Part shown: positions 31,619 to 39,924 of the stretch, one piece after another
How positions within the stretch are numbered: position 1 is the first letter of the stretch
Layout of the letters: each line of letters begins with the position of its first letter
Source: Solwaraspora sp. WMMD1047
Lineage (GTDB): Bacteria > Actinomycetota > Actinomycetes > Mycobacteriales > Micromonosporaceae
DNA: 64,000 nt
Reading direction: 5' to 3'
Assembly (NCBI RefSeq): GCF_029626155.1
Contig: NZ_JARUBL010000001.1
Coordinates: 4,506,501-4,570,500, forward strand
Notes under the pieces: generated by a model
What the model saw: only the letters and a program-made list of their open reading frames with translations
What the model was told of the DNA's origin: nothing
Database searches by the model: none
Position numbers and translations under genes: made by a program

Positions 31619-32277
31619 CGCAGCAGGACCACGTCGCCGATCTGCCGGACCTCGGCCAGGTGGGCGCGACGGTCCGGACCCCACGGGAAGCTGCCGTCCC
31701 GCACGAAGCGCGGCGCCCGGGAGTCACCAACGAAGAACGGAGCGATCACCAGGTGCAACTCGTCGACGAGACCGGCGGTGAGGAACTGCGTGTGGATCGT
31801 CCCGCCGCCTTCGACCATCAGCCGCCGCACGCCCCGCTCGTGCAGGTCCGCCACCACCCGGTGCAGATCCACCGGGTCGCCGCTGTCGACCACGGTGGCC
31901 ACCTGGTCCAGCCGCTGCCGGGTGGTGGCCAGGGCGGGCCGCGCGCAGTAGACGAGCTTGTCGATCTCGCCGGTGACGAAGAACCGGGCGGCCGGGTCCA
32001 GCTCTCCGCGACCGGTCACCGTCACCTTGACCGGCGTCGGGGGCAGGCCACGCGCCACCCGGGCCTGTCGGCGGGCAGCCGAGCGCACCAGCAGCCGGGG
32101 ATTGTCCTGGCGGACCGTCTCGGCGCCGACCAGGATCGCGTCGCAGTCCGCCCGGACCGCGTCGACCCGGTCGAAGTCGGCGTCGTTGGATAGCAGCAGC
32201 CGGTTCCCGGTCGCGTTGTCCAGGTAGCCGTCGATCGACATGCCGCAGCTGAGCAGGACGTACGGTCGCTCGACCAC
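31582..32277 (-). CDS. RibD C-terminal-like reductase (dihydrofolate-reductase fold)
   Basis: The 231-residue product starts at GTG 32277 with GGGAGG eight bases upstream. It has LLSCGMSIDGYLDNATG, AILVGAETVRQDNPRLLVR, RLMVEGGGTIHTQFL and FFVGDSRAPRF, the pattern of the RibD reductase domain without the deaminase domain. Expected reaction: NADPH-dependent reduction of a ribosylamino-pyrimidine (5-amino-6-ribosylaminouracil type). It is divergent from the GTP cyclohydrolase II gene, which supplies such a pyrimidine. Confidence 0.88.
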   Translation of the reverse strand: MVERPYVLLSCGMSIDGYLDNATGNRLLLSNDADFDRVDAVRADCDAILVGAETVRQDNPRLLVRSAARRQARVARGLPPTPVKVTVTGRGELDPAARFFVTGEIDKLVYCARPALATTRQRLDQVATVVDSGDPVDLHRVVADLHERGVRRLMVEGGGTIHTQFLTAGLVDELHLVIAPFFVGDSRAPRFVRDGSFPWGPDRRAHLAEVRQIGDVVLLRYALSDRFDDEA

Positions 32278-32569
32278 CGCTGGAACCTCCCTGCCGGTAT
32301 GGAACCCGGATCCGTTCAATCGGCTCAATTCCCGGGTAAGCCGATCGGGACGGACGCTCCCGGCTCTCCGTCGCCCGTTCCGTCACCCGACAGAGGCACT
32401 CTAGATCATCATGAAGCACCGAACCGGTACCAGCATCCACCGACCCGGTCCGCCCCGGGCGGGGCCCGTGACCCGGATCCCCGCCCGATGGCCGTCGAGC
32501 CCGTCCCGGCTCACCGGCCCGGTCCCGACCACCGTCGGGGTCAACCGCGTCCAAGCACAGGGAGTGTCG
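32278..32569. promoter_or_regulatory. Divergent intergenic region between RibD-like and ribA genes
   Basis: These 292 bases lie between the two outward-facing starts and must carry both promoters. I looked for an FMN riboswitch (RFN conserved blocks) and saw none. No confident -35/-10 pair was identified, although the 32310-32335 stretch is locally AT-richer. Confidence 0.4.
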
Positions 32570-33337
32570 ATGTCGCAACCGTCACCTGAAGTTTCCGTCG
32601 CCACCGAGTCGGTCGCCCGCCCATGGACCGCGCCGGCCGTCATCGCGGCACGAATCGACGAACCGGCGCCGTCGACGAACGGACACCGGGGCGTCGCCCC
32701 GCCGGCGAGGATCCGGCAGCAGGTCACCGTGCCGCTGCGCTTTCCCGACGGCTACCGCGCCACGGCCCGGGTCTTCACCTTCGACGGCCTCACCGACGGC
32801 AGGGAGCATCTGGCGCTCGGGCTCGGCGACTGGCGGGCGTCGCTGGACCGCAGCACCCGCGGTGGCGCGGCGCCGCTGGTCCGGCCGCACAGCGAGTGCA
32901 TGACCGGGGACGTCTTCGGCAGCCAGCGCTGCGACTGCGGACCGCAGCTGCGGGAGGCGGTCGAACGGATCGCCGACGCCGGTGGGCTGCTGCTCTACCT
33001 GCGGCAGGAGGGCCGCGGCATCGGCCTGTACGCCAAGCTGGACGCGTACGCGCTGCAGGACGCCGGGCTCGACACCTATCAGGCCAACGTCGCACTCGGG
33101 CACGCCGAGGACGAACGGGACTACACCCCCGCGGCCCAGATGCTGCGGGCACTGGGCGCCGACCGGGTGGCGCTGCTGAGCAACAACCCGGACAAGGCCG
33201 AACAGCTCAGCCACCTCGGGGTGGAGGTCGCCGAGCGGGTCCCCACCGGGGTGCACGTCTCCACCGCCAACGTCCGGTACCTCACGGCGAAGGCCGCGCA
33301 CACCGCACACACCATCGAGCTGCCGTTCGCGGACTGA
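32570..33337 (+). CDS. ribA: GTP cyclohydrolase II
   Basis: The 255-residue protein starts at ATG 32570 with AGGGAG five bases upstream; an ATG at 32411 would add 53 disordered residues. Zinc-binding cysteines are in HSECMTGDVFGSQRCDCG. LRQEGRGIGLYAKLDAYALQD is the GTP/phosphate-handling segment, followed by ALGADRVALLSNNPDK. The enzyme opens GTP to formate, pyrophosphate and a diaminopyrimidine ribosyl phosphate. A DHBP-synthase domain is absent. With the RibD-like and PTPS-like genes nearby, it may feed a dedicated pyrimidine/pterin pathway rather than bulk riboflavin. Confidence 0.9.
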   Translation: MSQPSPEVSVATESVARPWTAPAVIAARIDEPAPSTNGHRGVAPPARIRQQVTVPLRFPDGYRATARVFTFDGLTDGREHLALGLGDWRASLDRSTRGGAAPLVRPHSECMTGDVFGSQRCDCGPQLREAVERIADAGGLLLYLRQEGRGIGLYAKLDAYALQDAGLDTYQANVALGHAEDERDYTPAAQMLRALGADRVALLSNNPDKAEQLSHLGVEVAERVPTGVHVSTANVRYLTAKAAHTAHTIELPFAD

Positions 33338-33376
33338 CCGCGCCTACCGCTCCCGGACCCGGCTACCCTGCCGGTT

Positions 33377-33955
33377 GTGGATGTCGAGGACGGGCAGCGG
33401 GTGACCGCCTCCCTCGCCGAACAGCTCGACCGGGTGACCTTCACGAACCTCTCCGCCGATGAGGTGACGGCGCTGATCATCGGGTCAGCGGTCGACTGGG
33501 CAACCGGTCAGGGCTGGCGGGTCTACCGCCGGGCGGCAAGTGTGCTGCCGCTGCCGCCGCCGCTGTCCGGACGGCACTCGGTCGTGGATGTGGCCTGCGC
33601 CCGCCCCGACGGGCCGCCGCTTGTCATCGAGGTCGACCGCACCGACCGCGCCCGGACCGTCGAGAAGCTCTCGGCGGAGGCGGCTGCCGGCCGGATCGCG
33701 ATCTGGGTCCGGTGGGGCACCGGCCCCTTCGCCGCCCCGCCGCCCCCGGTGCACCTGGTGACCTGCGCGGTGAGCCGCCGGCCGGGTCCGGGTGGAGCGG
33801 GCCGGCGGTACTCGCGGACACCGGCATCGGGCGACCGCCCCGCGCCGGCCCACTCGACGGTCGCCGGCGGCTCGACCGTCGCCGCGGCCACCGCCGTCGA
33901 GCTGCCGATTCCGGAGCTGGCCCCGGACGACGCCGCCGCATCAGCCGGCGACTGA
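33377..33955 (+). CDS. Hypothetical protein, possible PD-(D/E)XK-like fold
   Basis: The 192-residue protein starts at GTG 33377 without a clear ribosome site. Residues 1-115 look folded. SVVDVACARPDGPPLVIEVDRTD contains a Asp...(I)E-V-D pattern resembling a nuclease-fold core, though the Lys of PD-(D/E)XK is replaced. The C-terminal 60 residues are Pro/Ala/Ser-rich. It converges with the M23 gene (3 bases between stops). Function unknown. Confidence 0.65.
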   Translation: MDVEDGQRVTASLAEQLDRVTFTNLSADEVTALIIGSAVDWATGQGWRVYRRAASVLPLPPPLSGRHSVVDVACARPDGPPLVIEVDRTDRARTVEKLSAEAAAGRIAIWVRWGTGPFAAPPPPVHLVTCAVSRRPGPGGAGRRYSRTPASGDRPAPAHSTVAGGSTVAAATAVELPIPELAPDDAAASAGD

Positions 33956-33958
33956 CCG

Positions 33959-34591
33959 CTACCGCGCCGCCAGGCAGTTGTTGCTGGTCCGGTGCCGGAT
34001 GTATTCCGTATCGTCGTCCGTGATTCCCGACGGCGTACCGTCGAAGTGGGCTTCGACCTTCTCCCAGCCGCGCCGCTGCTCGTAGTGCAGGTGCGGGGCG
34101 CCGGAGTTGCCGGTGCTGCCGACCAACCCGAGCTGGTCACCCTGGGCGACCCGCTGACCCGCCTGCACCAGTGGCGGTTCGAGCAGATGAAGGTACTGCG
34201 TCTCCCAGCGGCCACCATGATCGATCTTCACCCAGTAACCACCGCCCCGACCCCGCGGACCGTTCGGGTTTGCCGGCGTACGGCCGCCCAGCGAGCCGTT
34301 GATCCCCGCCACGGTGACGGTGCCGGCGTAGGAGGCGAGCACCGGCCGTCCCCACGCCTCCCCCTCGGTCGGGAACAGGTCGACGTCGTAGTCACCGTGC
34401 CCCGGGTAGGTGCCCAGCTGCCAGGTCTCGCCGCACGCCACCGGCAGCTGGAACAGCGGGCGCGGACCGGGCGGCCGCAGCAGCGGCGCCAGCACCAGCG
34501 TGGCGGCGGTCACCGCCCCGACGACAGCGAATGCGAGAGCCGCCAGGAGGACGCGGTTTCGAACCTGCCGGGAACGCGGGCTGACCGTCAC
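33959..34591 (-). CDS. Membrane-anchored M23 family peptidase
   Basis: The 210-residue product starts at GTG 34591; the longer frame from 34852 would run through the tRNA gene and is rejected. RNRVLLAALAFAVVGAVTAA is a signal anchor. GHGDYDVDLFPTEG carries the first zinc ligands, VKIDHGGRWETQYLHL follows, and GAPHLHYEQ is the HxH motif of LytM/M23 endopeptidases. Expected to cut peptidoglycan cross-bridges in the cell envelope. Confidence 0.85.
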   Translation of the reverse strand: MTVSPRSRQVRNRVLLAALAFAVVGAVTAATLVLAPLLRPPGPRPLFQLPVACGETWQLGTYPGHGDYDVDLFPTEGEAWGRPVLASYAGTVTVAGINGSLGGRTPANPNGPRGRGGGYWVKIDHGGRWETQYLHLLEPPLVQAGQRVAQGDQLGLVGSTGNSGAPHLHYEQRRGWEKVEAHFDGTPSGITDDDTEYIRHRTSNNCLAAR

Positions 34592-34752
34592 CCATCCAAG
34601 GATGGCAGACGCCGGCCCGACGCCGACTCCACTCGGATGCCGTCGGCGGGAAGGCGATGTGCGTCGCCCGGCGGCGCCGTGTACAGTGAGGCCCCGTGCG
34701 AGGCCGTTGGGCGAATGCCCGGCTGCGGTCGTTCGGTACAGTGGTCGCACAG

Positions 34753-34836
34753 GTCCGGGTGGCGGAATGGCAGACGCGCTAGCTTGAGGTGCTAGTGCCC
34801 GTATAGGGCGTGGGGGTTCAAGTCCCCCCTCGGACA
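34753..34836 (+). tRNA. tRNA-Leu (anticodon GAG)
   Basis: GTCCGGG at 34753 pairs with CTCGGAC at 34829-34835 (one G-T pair) with discriminator A34836. The anticodon stem CTAGC/GCTAG encloses loop TTGAGGT, so the anticodon is GAG. There is a long variable arm and a GGTTCAAGTCC T-arm, as in class II tRNA-Leu. CCA is not encoded. It sits at the left border of the biosynthetic cluster. Confidence 0.95.
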
Positions 34837-34943
34837 CGTCAACCCCTACCACAACCGTTCATGTTTCGAGCGGTTCGGGTGGGGGTCGTTGCTTCTGGCG
34901 CGGGCCATCCGCCGAGGTGCCGGGCCTGGGCGCGGATGCCTTG

Positions 34944-36077
34944 TCAGACCCGCACCAACGCGCAGGCGACCGCGCCGTCCACGCCGAGCGAGGTGATCAG
35001 TGCCGGCCGGCCGAGCGGCTCACCTCCGGCGCGCTGAGCCTCGGCCAGGACCGCCGCCAGTTGGAACGCGCCGAGCGCGCTGAAGGTGTTGCCGACCTGC
35101 CCCGATACGGCCACCCGGCGTGGCCGGTCGGATCCAACCAGCACCTGGTCGACGGCGGACCGCTCGGCCTCGTCCAACCCACCGTCGCCGCTGCCCGCCA
35201 GGCTGACCAGCCACAGGTCCACCGGATCGGTCCCGGTCCGAGTCAGCAGAGTCTCGATGGCAGCGGCCAGCCGCCTCGACTGCGCCCGCCGGTCGCGGTC
35301 CACATCGGTCACGCCGAACTCGAAGTCGACGAGCTCGGCGAGCGGCCGGCGGCCGCTGCGCTCGGCGGCGGTGGCGTCGTCCAGAAGAAACGCGACACAC
35401 CCCTCCCCCATCGGGGTGAACTCCGCCGGGTCGCGTCCGGCCGCATCGCCGCGCAGCTGGGCAGCCGCCCAGGCCACCGGCTCGGACAACTCCTCCACCG
35501 CGCCGACCAGCAACGTGTCTGCGTAGCCACGGCGAATCATCCGGGAGGCGTACCGGAGGGCGGACAGCCCGGTGACGTGTCCCCCGGAGACCGTACTGTT
35601 CGGACCGCGAAGCCCGTGCCAGATCGCGGTACGGCCGGCTGCGCCGTTCATCACCGTGTTGGGGAACGCCGCCGGGTCCACATGAAACGGCTTGTCCTGC
35701 ACGAAGGTGTCCCGCAGGAAGTTGGTGATGCTGGCCAGGCTGCCGGTGCTGGTCCCGAGCACCAGTCCGACCTGGTTCCGCTCGTCACCCGCAGCCGGGC
35801 CGTGCTCCGCGAGTACCATCGCGGTCGTCGCGATGACCATCAGGGTCATCCGATCCAGCGTCCGGGTGCCCTTCGTGCCGATGAGCCGGGTCGGGTCGAA
35901 GTCGGCCAACGGGTACCCGACCGTCGCAGCGGCGCCGTCCGGTGGGTATTGGCCGGTCCGCCCGGAGCGCCAACCGGCCACAAAGGACTCGCGACCCATA
36001 CCCAGTGGGGAGACCACCGACCAGCCGACGACACACGGCCCGTTGATCGTCCGCGCCCCGTTTCCCGGTCGCGTCAT
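34944..36077 (-). CDS. Ketosynthase-like protein lacking the active-site Cys
   Basis: The 377-residue protein starts at ATG 36077 (AAGGAGG six bases upstream; ATG 36080 is an alternative). The thiolase fold is visible (VVGWSVVSPLGMG, LVLGTSTGSLASI, FTPMGEGCVAFLLDDA), but the Cys segment reads NSTVSGGHVTGL and the HGTGT motif reads LAGSGDGG, so no condensing triad remains. It is shorter than a full KS. Likely a CLF-like or structural partner, or a pseudo-enzyme. It is transcribed away from the ACP operon from a shared intergenic region. Confidence 0.8.
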   Translation of the reverse strand: MTRPGNGARTINGPCVVGWSVVSPLGMGRESFVAGWRSGRTGQYPPDGAAATVGYPLADFDPTRLIGTKGTRTLDRMTLMVIATTAMVLAEHGPAAGDERNQVGLVLGTSTGSLASITNFLRDTFVQDKPFHVDPAAFPNTVMNGAAGRTAIWHGLRGPNSTVSGGHVTGLSALRYASRMIRRGYADTLLVGAVEELSEPVAWAAAQLRGDAAGRDPAEFTPMGEGCVAFLLDDATAAERSGRRPLAELVDFEFGVTDVDRDRRAQSRRLAAAIETLLTRTGTDPVDLWLVSLAGSGDGGLDEAERSAVDQVLVGSDRPRRVAVSGQVGNTFSALGAFQLAAVLAEAQRAGGEPLGRPALITSLGVDGAVACALVRV

Positions 36078-36154
36078 CATCTGCCTCCTTCGGAGCACGC
36101 GGCCGGCGTGCGCGCATACAAGAGATAAGTCGTCAACTCGGCTGAACAGTCGAC

Positions 36155-36184
36155 TTGAGAATGCCGGCCAGCCTTGCGCATAAT
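36155..36184 (+). promoter_or_regulatory. Candidate promoter of the ACP-KS operon
   Basis: TTGAGA (36155-36160) and CATAAT (36179-36184) are 18 bases apart in a locally AT-rich 200-base divergent region (36078-36275). It is oriented toward the ACP gene at 36276. A 6-base inverted repeat, AAGTCG (36127-36132) and CGACTT (36151-36156), overlaps the -35 and could be an operator half-site pair. Confidence 0.5.
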
Positions 36185-36275
36185 ACATTCGCTTGCATCG
36201 CTTTGGCTGCGACCGACCACCCGAGTCACCGTGACAATGTCCTGTTTGCACATGAATCTACGGGGGTGCTGCTCC

Positions 36276-36533
36276 GTGCCGGTCCTCACCGACATCGACA
36301 AAGAACGAATCGTCCAAATCGTGTCTGAAATCCTTGAGATCGAACCTTCCGAGATGTCCGATACCAGCCTCTTCAAAGAGGACCACGAGGCCGATTCGCT
36401 GCGCGCCATCGAGATTCTCGCCGCGCTGGAACGCACCTTCAAAGTGGAGATCGACCAGGCGGAACTCGCCCGAATGGTGAATCTCCAGGGCATCTACGAG
36501 GTGGTGGCCGAGGCGGTCGCGCGGAAGTCGTGA
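36276..36533 (+). CDS. Acyl carrier protein
   Basis: The 85-residue ACP starts at GTG 36276 after GGGGGTG. EDHEADSLRAIEILAALE contains the DSL serine that takes 4'-phosphopantetheine, followed by the usual helix III (VNLQGIYEVVAEAV). It carries the growing acyl chain for the neighbouring KS enzymes and overlaps the KS start by TGATG. Confidence 0.93.
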   Translation: MPVLTDIDKERIVQIVSEILEIEPSEMSDTSLFKEDHEADSLRAIEILAALERTFKVEIDQAELARMVNLQGIYEVVAEAVARKS

Positions 36534-37777
36534 TGGCCACCACGCGACGGACTGGCAGCGAGTCCTCGACCGTCCGGGTGGTGGTCACCGGGGTCGGTCC
36601 AGTCTCCAGCATCGGCATCGGCGTCGATGACTTCGCCGCCGGCCTGGCCGTCGGCCGCAGTGGAGTCATGCCGATCTCGGCCTTCGACACCACCGGCTTC
36701 GCCCATGCCAACGGATGTCCGGTCACCGGGTTCTCACCGAGCTTCACCCGGGTCGATCCAGACCGGATCGGCCGGGCCGCGCAGTTCTCGGTCGCCGCCG
36801 CTGGTCTCGCCCTCGCCGACGCCGGCGTGGATCCCACCGACCTGGCGCACCGGCCCGGGGTGGTTTCGGTCGGCACCACCGACGGCGAGTCACAGGATCT
36901 CGACCTGCTGACCGAGATGGCCGTGCGAGATGGGCCGGACACCCTGCCCGCGCAGGTGATGGCCCGGGTGCCGGCAAGTTGGCTGTCCGTCTCGGTGGCC
37001 CACGAGTACGGGTTGCGCGCCGCGGAGGCGGTCACCCTGCCGACCGCCTGTGCGGCCGGGAACTACGCCATCGGGTACGCCTACGACGTGCTGCGACTGG
37101 GCGAGGCCGAGTACGCACTCTGCGGCGGCGCCGACGCGATGTGCCGCAAGACGTTCGCCGGCTTCTACCGGCTGGGCACGATCGCGCCGGAGGTCTGTCA
37201 ACCGTTCGACGCCGACCGCTGCGGCATCCTCACCGGTGAGGGCGCCGGGATGCTGTTCCTGGAGACGCTCGACCACGCGCGGGAGCGCGGCGCACGCATC
37301 TATGCCGAGATCCTCGGCTACGGCATGACCTGTGACGCCAAGCATCCGGTCGCGCCGGACCAGACGCGGATCGCCGAGTGCATCCGGCGGGCGCACCAGA
37401 ACGCGGGCGTCCGGCCGGCCGACATCGACCTGGTCTCCGCGCACGGCACCGGGACCAAGGCCAACGACCTGACCGAGGCTGCGGCGATCCGCGAGGTGTT
37501 CGGCGAGTCGGCCCCGCCCACCGTGTCGATCAAGTCGATGATCGGACACACCATGGGCGCGGCCAGCGCGCTCGCGGCCATCGGCTGCGCGCTCGCGATC
37601 GACCGGAAGTTCATTCCACCGACGATCAACCACCGACGCACCGATCCACTGATCGGGCTGGACTGCGTGCCGAACCGGGCCCGCCCCGCCGACCTGCAGA
37701 TCGTGCAGAACAACGCCTTCGCCTTCGGTGGTAACAACGCGATCCTCGTCCTCGCCAGCCCTGGCGGGCCGGCGTGA
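36533..37777 (+). CDS. Beta-ketoacyl-ACP synthase (KS), FabF/type II PKS type
   Basis: The 414-residue protein has a complete triad: Cys173 in PTACAAGNYAIG, His in SAHGTGTKAND and His in KSMIGHTMGAA. The N-terminus is VVVTGVGPVSSIG. It condenses an acyl thioester with malonyl-ACP. The TACAAG motif (rather than TACAS/TACSS) sets it slightly apart from housekeeping FabF. It is coupled to the ACP gene and overlaps the KS-CLF fusion gene (GTGA). Confidence 0.92.
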   Translation: MATTRRTGSESSTVRVVVTGVGPVSSIGIGVDDFAAGLAVGRSGVMPISAFDTTGFAHANGCPVTGFSPSFTRVDPDRIGRAAQFSVAAAGLALADAGVDPTDLAHRPGVVSVGTTDGESQDLDLLTEMAVRDGPDTLPAQVMARVPASWLSVSVAHEYGLRAAEAVTLPTACAAGNYAIGYAYDVLRLGEAEYALCGGADAMCRKTFAGFYRLGTIAPEVCQPFDADRCGILTGEGAGMLFLETLDHARERGARIYAEILGYGMTCDAKHPVAPDQTRIAECIRRAHQNAGVRPADIDLVSAHGTGTKANDLTEAAAIREVFGESAPPTVSIKSMIGHTMGAASALAAIGCALAIDRKFIPPTINHRRTDPLIGLDCVPNRARPADLQIVQNNAFAFGGNNAILVLASPGGPA

Positions 37778-39924
37778 CCTGGACCATCACCGGGATGGGC
37801 CTGGTCAGCAGTCTGGGCGAGGACGCCGAGTCGTCGTTCGCGGCGTTCTGCGCGGGCGCCACCAGCCGGCACCCGCTGCGGGCGTTCGACCCGACCCGGT
37901 ACCGCGTCCAGCACGCCTACGAACGCGACGACCGCAACGGCGGGACCGACGTGCCCGGCCGGGCCACCCGATGGTTGTGCGAGGCGATCCGCCAGGCCGT
38001 CGTCCAGGCCGGCCTGGACACTCCGGCCCGGCGTGGCAGGCTGCGCATTCCGGTCCTGATCGGGACCGGCCTGGCCGAGCAACGGTCGGTCGAGCTGTGG
38101 GCCAGCGGCCAGGCCGACGCGTCGATGAGCCAGTTGCACTTTGCCGGCGCCGTCGAGACGACCACCGGATTGACACCCACGGTGACCCTGGTGAACGCCT
38201 GCGCGGCCAGCCTCTACGCCCTGGCGGTCGGCACCGACCTACTGCTCGTCGAGGAGGCGGACGCGGTCGTCGTGGCCGGCACCGACGCGCTCAGCGAGAG
38301 CATGTTCGGCCTGCTCGACCGGGTGAACGGGGAACCGCCGACGGAGGTGCGGCCGTTCGACGCCGACCGCAAGGGGGTGATCCTCGGCGAGGGCGCCGCG
38401 GCCGTGGTGATCGAGCCGGCGAGCCGGGCCCGGGCCCGGGGCGCGAGCGCCCTCGCCGGGCTGCGCGGCGTCGGCACCAGTTGCGACGCCCATCATCTCA
38501 CCGCGCCGCTGGCCGGTGGCGTGCGGCGGGCCTTTCACGACGGGTACCGACGGGCCGGCGTCGACCCGGTCGACGTCGACCTGGTCCTGGCGCACGGCAC
38601 CGGAACGCTGCTAAACGACCAGACCGAGGCGGAGGTGCTGCGCGACGTCTTCGGCGGCCACCGCCCGCTGGTGACCGCGCTCAAGTCGCTGATCGGTCAC
38701 ACCTCCGGCGGCTCGGGGCTGATGAGCCTGGTGACCGCGGTGCACTCGCTACGGGCCGGCCAGGTGCCCCCGACGCGGGGCCACACCACACCGATTCCGC
38801 CGATCAGAGACTTTCCGGTGGTGACCGGATCCGCCAGGCGGGCACCGCTGAACATTGCGCAGGTGAACGCGTTCGGCTTCGGCGGTGTCAACGCGGTGGC
38901 GCTGGTCGACCGGGCGGCCCCCGACGACCCCGCCGACCGCCCGGCGCCGCCCGAGGGCGACGTGGCGATCACCGCCATCGGTCTGGAGATCCCCGGCGGG
39001 GCCACGGTCGATGCGCTGCTCGCCGCTGTGGAGGCGGGCGCTCCGGTCCCGCGCGGACCCTTCGATCCCGCCGCCACGCTCGGGCGTCGTGGCCTGCGTT
39101 ACAAGGATCGCGCAACCCTGCTCGCGCTGTGCGCGGCCGCCCGCGCCCTCACCTCGGCCGGCATGGTGACGCCGGCCGACGGGATCTGCCGGCCGGTCCG
39201 CGGCCCCGTGCACGACCGGTTCGGAGTGGTGGTGAGCACCGAACTGGGCCTCGTCGAGACGGTCTGTCGGGTGGCCGGCGCGATCCACGCCGGCGGCGTC
39301 GCCGAGTCCAGCCCGATGGACCTGCCCAACGCGTCCGGCAACGTGGCGTCCGCACAGGTCGCGATCTGGTTCCGGCTCGGCGGTCTCAACCTCACCCTGT
39401 CGGCCGGTCCCACCTCCGGCATCGACGCGCTGCACCACGCGGCGACGGCCATCCGCGCCGGTCGGGCCGACCGGATGCTCGTCATCGGGGTGGAACCGGC
39501 CGACGAGGCGGCGGTCCGGCTGCTGACCGAGACGGCGCGCCGGCACGGTGCCGCCGAACCGCCGCCGGCCTTCGACGGGGCTGCCGCGGTGGTTCTCGAA
39601 GGCGCCGGTGCCGCTCGGGACCGTGGTGCGCCGATCCTGGCCCGGCTCGACGGATACGCCCGGCACCGCGACCTGGATGCGCTGTCCGTACCCGCTGGCT
39701 GGCGGTGGGCACCCCCGTGCGCGGGCCACGGCGACTCCTCGGCGGCCGATCGGCCGACATCCGGACTCAGGAGCGCCATCGGCGAGGCGTCCGGGGCGTA
39801 CGGGGTGGTCCAGTGCGTCGTCGAGGCGGCCCGCGCGGCCGACACCGGCGGCAACGCCATCATCGGCGCCGGCGGCTGTTGGGGTGCGGACTACGCCACC
39901 CTCCGCCTGCGAGGGACACCGTGA
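37774..39924 (+). CDS. KS-CLF-like fusion protein
   Basis: The 716-residue protein is two thiolase-fold units in one chain. Residues 1-385 form a full KS with Cys143 (VNACAASLYAL), LAHGTGTLLND and KSLIGHTSGGS. A short Asp/Pro linker (DDPADRPAPPEGD) leads to a second, shortened KS-like unit (VAITAIGLEIPGG, FGVVVSTELGLVE, PNASGNVASAQVA, TLSAGPTSGIDALHHA) with no Cys. That is the arrangement of a KS and its chain-length-factor partner fused. There is no frameshift; the reading frame is clean. Normally KS and CLF are separate polypeptides. Starts at GTG 37774. Confidence 0.88.
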   Translation: MTWTITGMGLVSSLGEDAESSFAAFCAGATSRHPLRAFDPTRYRVQHAYERDDRNGGTDVPGRATRWLCEAIRQAVVQAGLDTPARRGRLRIPVLIGTGLAEQRSVELWASGQADASMSQLHFAGAVETTTGLTPTVTLVNACAASLYALAVGTDLLLVEEADAVVVAGTDALSESMFGLLDRVNGEPPTEVRPFDADRKGVILGEGAAAVVIEPASRARARGASALAGLRGVGTSCDAHHLTAPLAGGVRRAFHDGYRRAGVDPVDVDLVLAHGTGTLLNDQTEAEVLRDVFGGHRPLVTALKSLIGHTSGGSGLMSLVTAVHSLRAGQVPPTRGHTTPIPPIRDFPVVTGSARRAPLNIAQVNAFGFGGVNAVALVDRAAPDDPADRPAPPEGDVAITAIGLEIPGGATVDALLAAVEAGAPVPRGPFDPAATLGRRGLRYKDRATLLALCAAARALTSAGMVTPADGICRPVRGPVHDRFGVVVSTELGLVETVCRVAGAIHAGGVAESSPMDLPNASGNVASAQVAIWFRLGGLNLTLSAGPTSGIDALHHAATAIRAGRADRMLVIGVEPADEAAVRLLTETARRHGAAEPPPAFDGAAAVVLEGAGAARDRGAPILARLDGYARHRDLDALSVPAGWRWAPPCAGHGDSSAADRPTSGLRSAIGEASGAYGVVQCVVEAARAADTGGNAIIGAGGCWGADYATLRLRGTP

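Noticed and set aside
32278-32569. FMN riboswitch before ribA
   Set aside because: No conserved RFN blocks were found in this stretch.
33959-34852. A longer M23 peptidase starting at 34852
   Set aside because: That start lies beyond the tRNA-Leu gene and would translate through it; GTG 34591 gives a proper signal anchor.
37728-39920. The 5' part of a 997-codon frame ending with the hydrolase
   Set aside because: It is an Arg/Gly-rich shadow of the KS-CLF fusion; only the portion from GTG 39921 is a real protein.
37774-39924. Frameshift or assembly join creating the KS-CLF fusion
   Set aside because: The frame is continuous with consistent codon usage across the linker and both neighbours overlap it by GTGA, so a genuine fusion is more likely.
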